Positions 1 to 10,799 of a DNA stretch of 64,000 nucleotides are shown in pieces. How positions within the stretch are numbered: position 1 is the first letter of the stretch; each line of letters opens with the position of its first letter. Where the stretch lies: contig JACTVC010000014.1 in the NCBI GenBank assembly GCA_018417955.1, positions 372,001-436,000 on the forward strand, in the 5' to 3' direction. The notes beneath the pieces are model-generated. The model searched no databases, was not told the DNA's origin, and was given only the letters and a program-made list of their open reading frames with translations. Origin of the DNA: Laccaria trichodermophora. Taxonomy: Eukaryota > Basidiomycota > Agaricomycetes > Agaricales > Hydnangiaceae. A program made the position numbers and the translations under genes.

Positions 1-265
1 TCGAGTTTCATTCACGCGTTTGACTTGACTCCAACCTGGCAAGAACGTGTGAGACGAGCTTCACGATGGGACTTGGTCAGTGAAGGCAAACCTGAAAAAT
101 GGGGAGTCGTTTGTGATGAGAAACGGCTCCACGTCCTTTGAGTAGACTTTGAACCTCGTAGTATGTGTTTGTTCGTCCGTTAATCGAGTACCCGTTCGTG
201 GACACTTGACGTGAAAGGACGAGTTTGGAGGCAGGTTTAAGTTTGAATACGTCTGGACCGGACCG
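1..265 (+). repeat. Diverged direct repeat, copy A (gene fragment)
   Basis: This stretch is a diverged direct copy of the segment at about 1,840-2,095. Both can be read on the plus strand as the tail of a protein: copy A gives FDLTPTWQERVRRASRW and copy B gives FDWTPPYQERVRLASRW, each followed by a short Lys/Gly-rich tail ending in HVL and a stop. The similarity continues past the stop for about 110 bases, so this is a genomic duplication rather than domain conservation alone. I do not recognise the protein. Copy A is cut by the window edge and abuts a pseudogene on its right. Confidence 0.6.
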
Positions 266-269
266 TGTC

Positions 270-1196
270 TTGCGTTACGAGGTTGCCCCCCGCGTCGACA
301 GTCCCGATGAGCGGTTTCTCCCGCTCGTCCAAGAAATTGCTTGAACTCACTTTGTGCCGAATTCGCGCTCGAACCTGTGGAGGCGCTCGTCTTTGAGGAG
401 GGGGTTGAGGGTGCGGCGTTGTATTCGGGTGCGTCGGAGCCCCATGATACGCAGGTGTGGTGGAGAGGGAGGCCCCATGTCAGGGACGCACGTTGGGACG
501 AAGATTGGCTTGTTACGAGTGGAGTTGTGAAGGTGGGATGGAGGGATGGGTGTGCAGATTTCTGGATCATGGAAGTGGTGGTGTCGGGCGCTGTTGTTGA
601 GTGGGGGACAGTACCAGCTCCAACTGGCAGATGTCGATTTCCGTATCTTGGTCTCCAATATTAACAGCGCTAGCATGTGGACTTGGCGGCAAGTGACGTC
701 GGTCTTTGCCTACTACGAGCATTCCACATTCCGGTTGAATGCGTAACTGTCGACGTGACAGGCGACCAAGAAACGAGGCTTGGTGCTCGCCCTGAGCTTG
801 TACGGTGTGTGTGATGCGTTTTTGGGAGTGATGGAAAAGGAGGAAGGGGAAGGATACGAGGGGCAGTGGGTACGGGTCCTCCGTTTGTCGTACGCGAAGC
901 GTACGCACATGCGTAGTCTGCGAGATCGAGTGCAACGGTGTGGGAGGTGGGGATAGTGGTCTGGTTAAACAAGAAGGGTCAGCTTGTATTTGGGGAAAGG
1001 GATGAGGGTGCTCTTCTTGAGGGTATTCTTCCTCCTGAGGATGATATCCCCTAGAGTCTCTCTGTGAGAGAGGGACATGCACTCTTGTGCCCCATTCGAG
1101 CTGGCTTTGGTTTTCCCTCTCCGTTTCCTGCTGCCAACGCCTCCACGCATAAGGAGCGCCAGCTGCAGTCGAGTTGTTACTGGATGACGCATTCAA
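270..1196 (-). pseudogene. Broken paralogue of the four-TM MARVEL-like gene
   Basis: Three overlapping minus-strand frames together match the N-terminal cytosolic half of the intact gene at 19,027-21,080. Shared stretches include RDSRGY-PQEE, TLRVRQTEDPYP, the SAVNI-DQ--EIDI motif, TPIPPSHL-NSTRNKPIF and a C-terminal LNPLLK-ERL--EREFGT block. Frame changes occur near 970, 640 and 350. The match stops just before the first transmembrane segment of the intact gene, so no membrane domain remains. This is a truncated, frameshifted duplicate. It is still CpG-rich, unlike the transposon interior, so it has not been through the same decay. Confidence 0.75.
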
Positions 1197-1839
1197 CGCA
1201 TGCCTGTTGGAGCTTCGACGTGTAAAGAACAGCGGATAAGATCTACGCGCTGAGGACGTCTATAGTCCTTATTCCACCATCAGTTTTTAGTACAAGAAGA
1301 GACAGGCTCGAGGAACGTACACTGGCATGAGTCGGTGAGTGAGTATATGCGCGATCACAAGTCACTCGTCCAATTTTTGACGCCCTACACGATCCACTAT
1401 TACAGACTAGTTCCACTTCTTGCTTGCTTCCTGCTCACGTCTGAAGCTTCAAGCTAACAAGTAAGTACTAGTAATGTCACAAAAAATCGTTTACGCATCT
1501 ACCAAGCAGAGGCATAGATCAAAGATAACCTTCTCAGAGAAATACGTTTTCCCCATCCTCCCAAATGTCTTTTCGCAAGCTTCTATTTCTTCCCCTTCCC
1601 ACCGGTACCTCTGCCGCCTCGGACGCCGCCGCCAAAGTCCACACAGTGCCACATGTGGTCATCTCCCAATCACATGAAATCCGCCTTCTCGCCTCTATTC
1701 ACTTTCTCCACGAGGCAGAGTCTGTCCAGCTTAGCTGATGATTCTATCTTGACAAGAGTTCCGTCGATTGAAAGAATCTTTGCATTTTCAGCTACCAACG
1801 ATGTCTTCGCGGTACTCAAGAAGCCCACCCTTCTGCCAT
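1197..1839. other. Stretch with one small unrecognised frame
   Basis: The only notable coding potential is a 57-codon plus-strand frame from the ATG at 1,565 to the stop at 1,736-1,738, starting MSFRKLLFLPLP. It is followed in another frame by a segment (1,740-1,905) that ends in the FDWTPPYQERVRLASRW motif of repeat copy B. The two may be exons of one small gene, but no clean intron joins them. The product is not recognised. Confidence 0.3.
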
Positions 1840-2095
1840 GTTGGCTCTTCGACTGGACTCCACCCTATCAAGAACGAGTGAGACTGGCTTCAAGATGGAC
1901 GTGATGCGAGGCGAACCTGAAAGGTGGTGATCGAAAGCGGTCCCACGTCCTTTGAGTAACATTTGAACCTCCCAGTTTTTGCTTGTTGGTCCACTGATCG
2001 AGTACCTGCTGTGATTGTTCGTGCGCGCTTGACGTACAACGACAAGTTTGGAGGCAGATATAAGTTTGATTACGTCCGGCCCCGTCTATAAAGGA
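1840..2095 (+). repeat. Diverged direct repeat, copy B
   Basis: This is the second copy of the segment at 1-265, in the same orientation. The coding-like part here carries a stop after RLASRWT where copy A reads through (RRASRWDLVSEG), so at least this copy is broken. Both copies share the spacing of several short blocks, such as CCACGTCCTTTGAGTA and GACAAGTTTGGAGGCAG, with many substitutions between them, which suggests an old duplication. Confidence 0.6.
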
Positions 2096-2261
2096 GATGA
2101 TGAGCTTTTTACGCGCATGTTTGGGTAGTGTGACAAGCTCACCCAGATCAAAGTTTTCGCGGAGGTGATTCGCAAAACAACACTCTGGATAACTTGCAGA
2201 ATCGCGAGTATGCGCAGAGACTCAATTCGTCGCACGATACCCAAAAACAACAAGCAAAGCG

Positions 2262-2807
2262 TCAATGGTATCCAGCTTTTCCAATCCATTTGGTCTGCGA
2301 TGGAAGAGAGTGACTGTAAAAAAGACTCTGATGAGGCAAGAATTCGAGGACGAGACTGGGCTTACCTTGAATTTCCTGTCGCCGTCCTGCACAACTCAAA
2401 TCGAAATCCGCCAGCGCCATTTTGTCAACGACGAAACGTAAGTTGCGACCAGAGAGCTCTTCCGGCGTCGTGGTTGAAATAGTATAGGGTGCTGTTGGAA
2501 CAACGACTTTTCCCCTTCCTCTTCCTTCCTGAGGCGACGCGGAGGGTGCTGGCGCTTCAACATCCATTACCGCCTGACAAGGTCGGTTGAAAGGCGGGGC
2601 TTCCTGTCTTCACCAGAGTCGTGTTTGGGCTTCCTGAGCTGGGGCGCGAGGTTTGCGAGCTGGGTCAGCGACCTTGGGCTTGCGTCCTTTAAGCTTATGG
2701 ACATCATCGTCGTTGTCGGATAAGATAACTACTGCGTAGTTCACAGAGGGAATATGAGTATCCAGATGGAGTAGTGGCAGCACCAAACTCGCCATTGCCT
2801 GATGCAC
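2262..2807 (-). pseudogene. Unrecognised basic/low-complexity protein, interrupted by TGA
   Basis: One minus-strand frame runs from about 2,807 to 2,262 and is broken only by a TGA at about 2,612-2,610. The upstream part reads VVILSDNDDDVHKLKGRKPK and is then rich in Lys, Arg, Pro and Ala. The downstream part has a second methionine at 2,567 (MDVEAPAPSAS), a Gly/Arg patch, and a segment EELSGRNLRFVVDKMALADF. A possible GT donor follows about 2,364. The acidic-then-basic composition suggests a nuclear protein, but no family is recognisable. It may instead be two short genes in one frame. Confidence 0.35.
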
Positions 2808-2969
2808 GTTTGGCTTTACAGGACTTCCTGGGCTTTGTCGTCATCCCCATCCACCCCATCTTCTCCGTCCGCTTCTCAACCCTAGACGTCCTCTCTGGGC
2901 GCTGGTGCCTTTCAAAGCATCATTTGGTCCCGATTGTTGAATTCTTGAAGTCTAGCGGATGGGATGGGA

Positions 2970-4130
2970 GTTCGTCTTGGGAGAAGGCGTGGCTCGGACA
3001 TGAGAACGTGCAATGAAGGGGGTATGAACAGGTCGAGTCTTGCATGAGTCCTCAGGTCCTTGCATCCTAAACCGTGTAGAAGCGTGATCATATTGGAGTC
3101 GATTCGGAGTTAATAACGAACATTGTGGCCCCACAGACTTCAATTCGCTGAAGTTTTGCGCTCCAAGGAGATTGATGGCAAAGGTCAGGACAATCGCTCA
3201 ACCTGCTCGATATCCATGCACCAAACTTGGGCTCGAGGCCTGGTATAGCTCTTATAAATCTTCTACTGGCGTATCGGACGTTGCCTTCAGCAACTTTTAA
3301 GTCGATTGAGGGGCAGCTGTACGCGGTGTTAGCCTGAAAGTTCGAGCAGGATAGACAATGAAGCGACCAAGCACTTCGAGAACCAACCACGTCCACTCAT
3401 CATGCCTTTTTCCTGCCAAGAGCGGCAGAGCTTTCACGGCGGTTGCAAACCAGTCGTTTTTCACAAGTCAATTTCAAATACGTGGTGTCTTCTGCTACAG
3501 TCATAGAATATCAAAAGACAATACAACATCACCTCGAACGACACATACCATCGTCTGAGATGCTGGAAATAGCGAAAGCTCGGATGATTGAAAGAAGATG
3601 GCTTTGCCGCGGGGGCGCTCGTGTTCGTGCTTCTCCAACCACAATTCTTGACTCTTGAAAGGCGGTGAATGAATGCCCATCATGAAAGTGCGCGAGGAAA
3701 CCCATCGAGGTGTATGAGTATTGAGGTACTTGCATCCTGAAATGTGAACAAAGACGTGTTAGGGAACATTTGAACAATTGCATGGGAAAACGCAACCAAG
3801 GTCCGAAGGATTCTACACGGCAAAGGTCGTCGTTTTGAGTCGAGAGACAAACGGATGTGGAGGTCGAAATCAAGGGAACGTCTTCGCCGTAGATGCCGGT
3901 GACATCGAGGGGCTCTATGAACCTCATTTTACAATCAGAGTGCCGAAGACAAAGACACAAAAGAATAACGTACCCACTGCAGTAAGCACCCTTCCTACCC
4001 GCCAAAAGAGCGCGCTCCGCATCGTCGCTGATTTAATGACTATCCATCGCGCAGGTTCCAAGGTTTGGTCGAGGCGAGGGCCTAGGTCTGTGGGCCATGA
4101 AAGATGGCTTCGTGGTGGACTTTTGGCTTA
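2970..4130 (-). repeat. 1.1 kb block, inverted copy of 60,790-61,900
   Basis: Read on the plus strand, this block matches the reverse complement of about 61,900-60,790 in many collinear pieces. Shared pieces include GACGTGCAATGAAGG-like, CGATTCGCTGAA-like, GCGGTGTTAGCCTGAAA-like and CTTGCATCCTGAAATGTGAA-like motifs. It lies immediately upstream of NLR copy 1, just as its partner lies upstream of NLR copy 2. A broken frame on the minus strand (3,501-4,005) shares HFRMQV and QESRIVV-ARAR-P-type segments with the partner, but neither copy holds an intact gene. The cytosine-rich composition and divergence suggest an old duplication that included this flank. Confidence 0.65.
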
Positions 4131-4313
4131 TGTAGAATTTTAATCGATAGAGTGCGGGGGGAGAAAGTGCAGGCACTGGGCGAATCGCGTTTGTTCGTTG
4201 GGATTACGCCATGGAGTTTGCCCTTGTTATAGATGGAGACACATGACATCTGTTTGGTTGAAGTATCACCGTAAACAGGCGCCTCGTCTTCCTTCTCAAC
4301 TTCCATCTCGTCT

Positions 4314-7300
4314 ATGATGTCAAACCAACCCAAAGATTCTACATTGAAACAGCCGTCTAGTCGCAACAACGCCGCAAGATTGCGGTCGCCGATACCTCGA
4401 TCTGCGAACGATGGTGCTGGTGTAGCCCGCTCCAGTTCTGCGCCGCTCATCATGACGACTCCATCCTCAGCCATCCGCGCGGTTGATGGAGGAATGGCTG
4501 TCACTGGTGAGATACCTGACAACTCCTTCGCGCATCCAGTCAATATTGATCTTCATCCATTGTAGGCAACCAGGCTGGACATCCACCTGTGACTCAGCCC
4601 TTGCAACAGCCTTTCCCTGTCTTGAGTGGTCTGTTCTGCTTGAAATTCTGCTTTTCCAAGTTACTGACAATCTGACATAGATCATCTGAAATCTGGCCCA
4701 TGCATCTCGACCCCACCTCTATCCAACCTTCCTGTTGCGGATCCAGCGGGTAATTTCTACAATAAATTATTATGGTCTATATCAGATGCAAGCTCACCAT
4801 GCAGGTCATTCAACTAACCCTGAAGTTGGTGTTATGAATAATTTTGAGAGGGTTCAGAATGTAAATACCGGCCCCAACCAAGGTAGGTCAATTTGGACAA
4901 TTTCATGTTCAAAACTCTCACCTCCATTCTAACAGGTGTTATTGTTCAGCAAGTCATCAATCAAGGTGTGTGATAAACACAACATGCTAGTGACCTCAAT
5001 AAACATTTTGTTCAATAGTTGTGGATTTGGGTATTTCAATTACTCTTCAGATGATTGAGGACAAACAACTTGGTATATATATATGCCAGTTCTAGCTGTG
5101 CCATTTTAACTAACCAATCTTATTACTTCAGCTAGAGATATTTGTGCATGGCTCTCCCCACCTGACAGTTCTAGAAATTACAATGCAGCATATACAATCT
5201 TAAAGAGTCAGCCAGACTCCTGCTCATGGTTTCTTAAAGGGAGGAGCTTTTCAAAGTGGCTGGCAGAGGCTGGCTTTCTCTGGATCAAGGGAAAATGTAA
5301 GTTATCTGTCAATAAATACAGCTTTGGACTGTGAATTTACCAAACATCAAGCTGGATGTGGTAAAACCATTTTAAGGTAAATACTTTGCCTGCTCTATTG
5401 TGTCAGGATGGAGGTAATGAAAATTTTCATTAGCTCTTCCATCATTGATCATCTGTCCAAAACACAAGCATCTCTTTCAACTGCTTATTTCTTTTTTGAT
5501 GGCAGAGATTCTCAAAAGGAACTACAGCTGCATGATAAACTGATTCAATCACTGATTTGGCAATTCTCACTAAAATGTGGGAATGGTGTTCCAAAGGTTT
5601 TGGCAGACTTGTATTCTCTCCATGGCAATGGCTATCAGCAACCATCTCTTGAGGATCTTCATAATGTCCTTGAAAAGATTCTTGGTGGCTTTAACTCTGC
5701 ATATATTATTCTGGATGCTCTTGATGAATGCTCTGAAAGAGATAAGGTGCTTGACTGGGTTCAGACTGTCATCTTGCATAAGAATAAAAATCTCAGGCTG
5801 CACTTCATCACTACTAGCAGGCCAGAAAAAGAGATCAGTGATAAATTTAATTCTTATGACTGTGTGGACATGGTTAAATCATCTGAAAACCATGATATTG
5901 AGGTCTTTCTTGACTATGAGCTTCAAACTGGCAGGCAGAAATGGCCTCAAGACATTCAGAATGAAATAAAGTTGACTTTGAGCAATCATGCAGATGGAAT
6001 GTATGTTATTAAACTAATGGTTCAATGGCAGGGTGATCACTAACTTTAAATTTAGGTTTCGATGGGTTGCATTGCAGCTAGTGGAACTTAAGAAATGTCG
6101 AACTCGGAAGGCAATTAAAGAGCAGCTGAACAATCTACCTGAAGGTTTGGATGCAACATATGATCAAATTTTGCTGGGGATTGAGAAAAGAGACTGTGAC
6201 TACACTAAAATATTTCTACTGTGGTTGTGCTTTGCTGTTCGTCCAATGACATTGAAAGAACTTGCTGCAACTGTAACTGTTGATCTTGAAGCTGAAAATG
6301 GCCCACAATTTGAATGTGAAAATGAACTTCATGATATCTCAGATGTTTTGAAGATGTGCTCCAGTTTTGTTATTGAATCAGAATGTATGTCTTGATATTT
6401 CACAGAATTGAAGTGAACACTAAACATCAAACAGATGAGATCAAGCTTGCACACTTCTCGATCAAGGAATATCTCTTGTCTAAGTATGTTAAAGGACATC
6501 ATGACAAGAAAATAAAAGCTTTCAGCTTGAGCCCAGAGCTCTCTCATTCTATGATATCTCAGACATGTCTTGCCTATCTTCTGCAATTGGAAGCACCAAG
6601 GTCACAAAAATATGCAGATTTGCCTCTTATGGAGTATGCAGCAAAAAACTGGATATTCCATGCACAATCTAGTCATGATGATGAATTGCAAGAATCTTCT
6701 CTATTAAAATTGATGATGAAACTTCTAACACCTGAAAATCTTGCTTTCATTAATTGGGTTGAGATTTATGATCCACAAAATGCTTCTCAACACTTGCCAC
6801 CACTGTATTATACATGTGAAGCTGGTTTGATCAAAGTTACAGAGAGTCTGTTGAAAAATGGAGTAGATGTGAATACATGGGTGAAGAGAAACTATGGGCA
6901 TGTTTTGCAGGTGGCATCATCTAAAGGTCATGGGGCAATTGCAGAGCTTTTGATAGAGAATGGGGCAGATGTAAATGCACAAGGAGGACTCTTTGGAAAT
7001 GCACTTCAGACAGCAGTATTTTGGGGTCATGATGTGATTGCAAAGATTTTAATAAAGAATGGGGCAGATGTTAATGCACAAGGAGGACACTATGGAAATG
7101 CACTTCAGGCATCATTATTTTTGGGTTATGAGCCAATTGCAAAGCTTTTGATAGAGAATGGGGCAGATATGGGTGTACAAGAAGGATACCATGGAAATGC
7201 ACTTCAGGCAGCATCATACAAAGGTCATGAGGCAATTGCAAAGCTTTTGATAGAGAATGGGGCAGATGTCAATGTGAAAGGAGGACATTATGGAAATGCA

Positions 7301-9040
7301 CTTCAGGCAGCATCAATTCATGGACATGAGGCAATTGCAAAGCTTTTGATAGAGAATGGGGCAGATGTAAATACAGAGGAAGAACACTATGGAAATGCAC
7401 TTCAGGCAGCAGTACTTGATGGTCATGAGGCTATAGCAAAGCTTTTGATAGAGAATGGGGCAGATGTGAATGCACAAGGAGGAAAGCATGGAAATGCACT
7501 TCAGGTGGCATCATATAAAGGTCATGAGGTAATTGCAAAACTTTTGATAGAAAATGGAGCAGATGTGAATGCACAAGGAGGATGCTATGGCAATGCACTT
7601 CAGGCAGCATTACTGTATGGTCATGAGGCAATTGCAAAGCTTTTGCTAGAGAATGGGGCAGATGTAAGAGGACACTATGGAAATGCACTTCAGGCAGCAT
7701 TATACAAAGGTCAAGAGGCAATTGCAATACTTTTAATAGTGAATGGAGCAGATGTGAATGCACAAGGAGGACAGTATGGAAATACACTTCAGGCAGCATT
7801 ATTTTTTGGTTATGAGGAAATTGCAAAGCTTTTGATAGAAAATGGGGCAGATGTGAATGTACAAGAAGGATACTATGGAAATACACTTCAGGCAGCATCA
7901 TACAAAGGTCATGAGGCAATTGCAAAGCTGTTGATAGAGAATGGGGCAGATGTCAATGCACAAGGAGGACACTATGGAAATCCACTTCAGGCAGCACTAC
8001 TTGGTGGTCATGAGGCAATTGCAAAGCTTTTGATAGAGAATGGGGCAGATGTGAAGGCACAAGGACATTATGGACATGCACTTCAGACAGCATTGTTTTT
8101 GGGCTATGAGGCAATTGCAAAGCTTTTAATAGAAAATGGGGCAGATATGAATGCACAAGAAGGATACTATGAAAATACACTTCAGGCAGCATCATACAAA
8201 GGTCATGAGCCAATTGCAAGGCTTTTGATAGAGAAGGGGGCAGATGTCAATGCAGAAGGAGGACAGTATGGAAATGCACTTCAGGCAGCATTACTTGGTG
8301 GTCATGAGGCAGTTGCAAAGCTTTTGATTGAGAATGGGGCAGATGTGAACATACAAGGAGGACACTATGAAAATGCACTTCAGACAGCATTGACTCTGGG
8401 TTATGAGGCAATTGCAAAACTTTTGGTAGAGAATGGGGCAGATGTGAATGCACAAGGAGGACACTATGGAAATCCACTTCAGGCAGCACTACTTGGTGGT
8501 CATGAGGCAATTGCAAAGCTTCTGATAGAGAATGGGGCAGATGTGAATGCACAAGAAAGACATTATGGAAATGCAATTCAGGCAGCATCATACAAAGGTC
8601 AAGAGTCAATTGTAAAGCTTTTGATAGATAATGGAGCAGATGTGAGTGCACAAGGAGGACGCTATGGAAATGCACTTCAGGCAGCATTACTTGGTGGTCA
8701 TGAGGCAGTTGCAAAGCTTTTGATTGAGAATGGGGCAGATGTGAATGCACAGGGAGGGCGATATGGAACTGCACTTCAAGCATCATTATTTTTTGGTTAT
8801 GAGGCAATTGCAAAGCTTTTGATTGGGAATGGGGCAGATGTCAATGCACAAGGAGGAACCTATGGAAATGCACTTCATGCAGCTCTATTTTTGGGTTATG
8901 AGGCAATTGCAAAGCTTTTAATAGAGAATGGGGCAGATGTGGATGCACAAGGAGGATATTTTGGAGGTATACTCCAAGTAGCATCATCTGGAGGGCATGA
9001 GCCAATTGTGAAAACTCTGATAGACAGTGGGCTAATATAA
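4314..9040 (+). CDS. NACHT-ankyrin NLR-like protein, copy 1
   Basis: This is a fungal NOD-like receptor candidate: a STAND NTPase switch whose ankyrin repeats would sense ligands, probably in the cytosol. Exons I can support are 4,786-4,882, 4,936-4,965, 5,019-5,030, 5,132-5,296, 5,352-5,376, 5,434-6,000, 6,056-6,384 and 6,414-9,040. A CpG-rich first exon starts at 4,314 (MMSNQPKD), but its splicing to 4,786 is unclear. Domains in order are an N-terminal Asn/Gln/Val-rich stretch (GVMNNFERVQNVNTG), a linker with WLSPPDSSRNY, NACHT with Walker A GKSGCGKT split across three exons and Walker B LDALDEC (about 5,712), a winged-helix-like region with FLLWLCFAVRPMTLKEL, and then 22-23 ankyrin repeats of 33 residues. 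The last intron is only about 29 nt. No internal stop is visible in the NACHT or ankyrin parts. The body is CpG-poor. Copy 2 has the same exon lengths. Confidence 0.85.
6800..9030 (+). repeat. 99-bp coding tandem repeat (ankyrin array)
   Basis: The 3' exon of NLR copy 1 is a tandem array of about 22 units of 99 bp. Each unit encodes G-H/Y-E-A-I-A-K-L-L-I-E-N-G-A-D-V-N-A-Q-G-G and ends in the x-L-Q-A-A loop. Two units are one or two codons short (near 7,665 and 8,050). Units fall into classes by their last residues (SYK, LLG, LF-L/F). These recur roughly in order every three units through the middle of the array, which implies duplications of about 297 bp blocks. Codon identity between units is very high. 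Confidence 0.85.
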
Positions 9041-9640
9041 ATGGACAAGGGGGATTACATGAAATGCAGTATCATTGATAAACAACAAGGTGGTTATAAG
9101 ATAAACAAATATGGCAGTCATACATAAAGGTACAGGCAGGGTGAGTATGACATCAAATCTTTCCTTAAAGTCAGTTGTGTTGATAACTAAGTAAATATTC
9201 TATATAAGCATTCCACAACATAATCATAAGTAAGCAAACAATGGCAATATATAAAATATCAGTGTCAATGATCACAGAAAGGCAGATATTGGATGTTAAT
9301 ACTACAATTGCAATCACCCAGGTGTACTTTACTCTCCCCCACAGATTCCAGATGGAGTCCATATGGACTCCAGAAATCTATCTGAACTCCATCTGGACTC
9401 CATCTGGAAAAGACCTCACCCTACAACTTTGTTGAAAATCCATTTGGACTCCACATGCATGGAATCCAGATGGATTTGAACACAGTTTCAACATGGACTT
9501 TGCCTCTATGGAAGATCCCAACTGTAGCCAGATGTCATGCAGCTTAAGCTACTGACCTTATGCTGATAACTCAATCCTAAGAATGACTTATGACATTTCT
9601 ATCTGAGCAAGGAAAATTCAAGTGTATTTATTGAATAGAA
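9041..9640. other. 3' flank with TIR-like GGACTCCA motifs
   Basis: No gene is seen. At about 9,337-9,480 there is a run of CTCCCCCACAGATTCC followed by repeated GGACTCCA/TGGAGTCC motifs. These resemble the terminal repeats of the elements at 14.7-16.1 kb and 42.3-44.3 kb. No matching opposite terminus was found nearby, so this looks like one end of a truncated element whose interior may be the GA-rich and GT-rich tracts that follow. Confidence 0.4.
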
Positions 9641-9654
9641 TTACATGAATGTTA

Positions 9655-9900
9655 ATGAGAGGGGGGGAGGAAGTGGTAGGGAGAGGGTGTGATAGAGTGA
9701 TGGAGGAGGGAGGGAGGAAGGGAGGGAGGAAGGGAGGGAGGAAGGGAGGGAGGGAGGAGAGTGATGGAGGGGGAAGGAAGGGGAGAGGAGTGATAGAAGA
9801 AGGGAGAGGAAGGGAGTGATGGAGGAGAAGGGAGTGATGGAGGGGAAGGGAGTGATGGAAGGAGGAAGATGAGAAAGGAGGTTATGGAGGGGGAGACAAT
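9655..9900. repeat. GA-rich polypurine tract
   Basis: Nearly pure purine on the plus strand, made of GGGAGGAA and GAGTGATGGAGG units. It is the reverse complement in style of the CCCTCC tracts at 15,690-15,835 and 43,600-43,800, which occupy the same relative place inside two TIR elements. Confidence 0.7.
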
Positions 9901-9934
9901 GGTGGGTACTGGTCATCTTTGTATGTGAAAAGTC

Positions 9935-10300
9935 CTCTTTGTACATGGGTGGTTGTCTTCATACATGGGCAGTTGTCTTCATATGTGGGCAGTTGTCTTT
10001 ATATGTGGTCAGTGGGAGGTCATTTTTATACATGCACAGTCATTTTCCTATATAGGCTGTAGATCTGGATGTGTGGTCATAGATGCATTGTGGACAGTGA
10101 TCTTGACATTGATGTGGTTTGTGGATGTGGGTGTGGACACACCATGAATGGTTAGGGTTCTCATGGTGGTCATATGTGTCTCTTGCAGGTGATATGCATC
10201 ATCTGTGGGCATCATCATCACTAGAGGGTGGTGAGGGGTGACTGTTTTTGGGTGGGCTGTGGTTTTGTGGGCAGCTGTGTATGATTGCCACATCACAAAC
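9935..10300. repeat. GT-rich minisatellite (GTGGGCAGTTGTC-like)
   Basis: Imperfect tandem copies of a 14-20 bp unit around GTGGGCAGTTGTCTT pass into TGGTGGTC/GTGGTTTTGTGGGCAG sequence. In reverse complement it resembles the CCCACAAACGAC-type minisatellites in the TIR elements at 14.7-16.1 and 42.3-44.3 kb. Any open frames here come from the repeat. Confidence 0.5.
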
Positions 10301-10489
10301 AACAATGTGGCCTCTGGATTTAGTGTGAAAAATGAAAAGGAGGAGGACAGTGTGGCTACTTACCTCAATATTGTGGAGGGTGATGATGGCACTTCAGTCA
10401 CCCATTTTAGGGTACCTATGAGGTATATGAATTCTTTGATTTGGGTACCTCCATGGTACCCATTCCAAGGGTGGTATATGAGCACATAC

Positions 10490-10622
10490 TGATACCATGG
10501 TACCATGGAATGGAAAACCCATACCATATCCCACTCATACCAATACCATGTTACCATACCATACCATGTCATCTCATACCATACCATTTGACCTCATACC
10601 ATACCATACCATCATACCAAAG
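10490..10622. repeat. ATACC/CATAC microsatellite-like tract
   Basis: Short interrupted copies of ATACC and CCATACC follow an inverted-repeat segment (GGTACCATGG motifs, 10,440-10,510). This may be the degraded second terminus of the truncated element that starts near 9,337. Confidence 0.55.
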
Positions 10623-10799
10623 CTGACAAAGGGTGTCTGGGGTCCTTTTCTGGGATACATAAAATATTTCTGCAGGCTGCAATACTGGTCCATCAGGTGC
10701 CATTTTTTGTGAACAGGTTCTTCAAGTTTTTGCTGACATTTTAAGCTATCACACTCACATAGGAGTCTGTTCAGCTGCCAAACCTGCCCAAGTTTTTGG

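Noticed and set aside
4507..4565. Intron 4,507-4,565 in the first exon of NLR copy 1
   Set aside because: The supposed intron encodes GEIPDN-FAHPVNID, which aligns with SEITDDPAATIGYDQ in copy 2, so it is more likely exon; the first-exon structure is left open.
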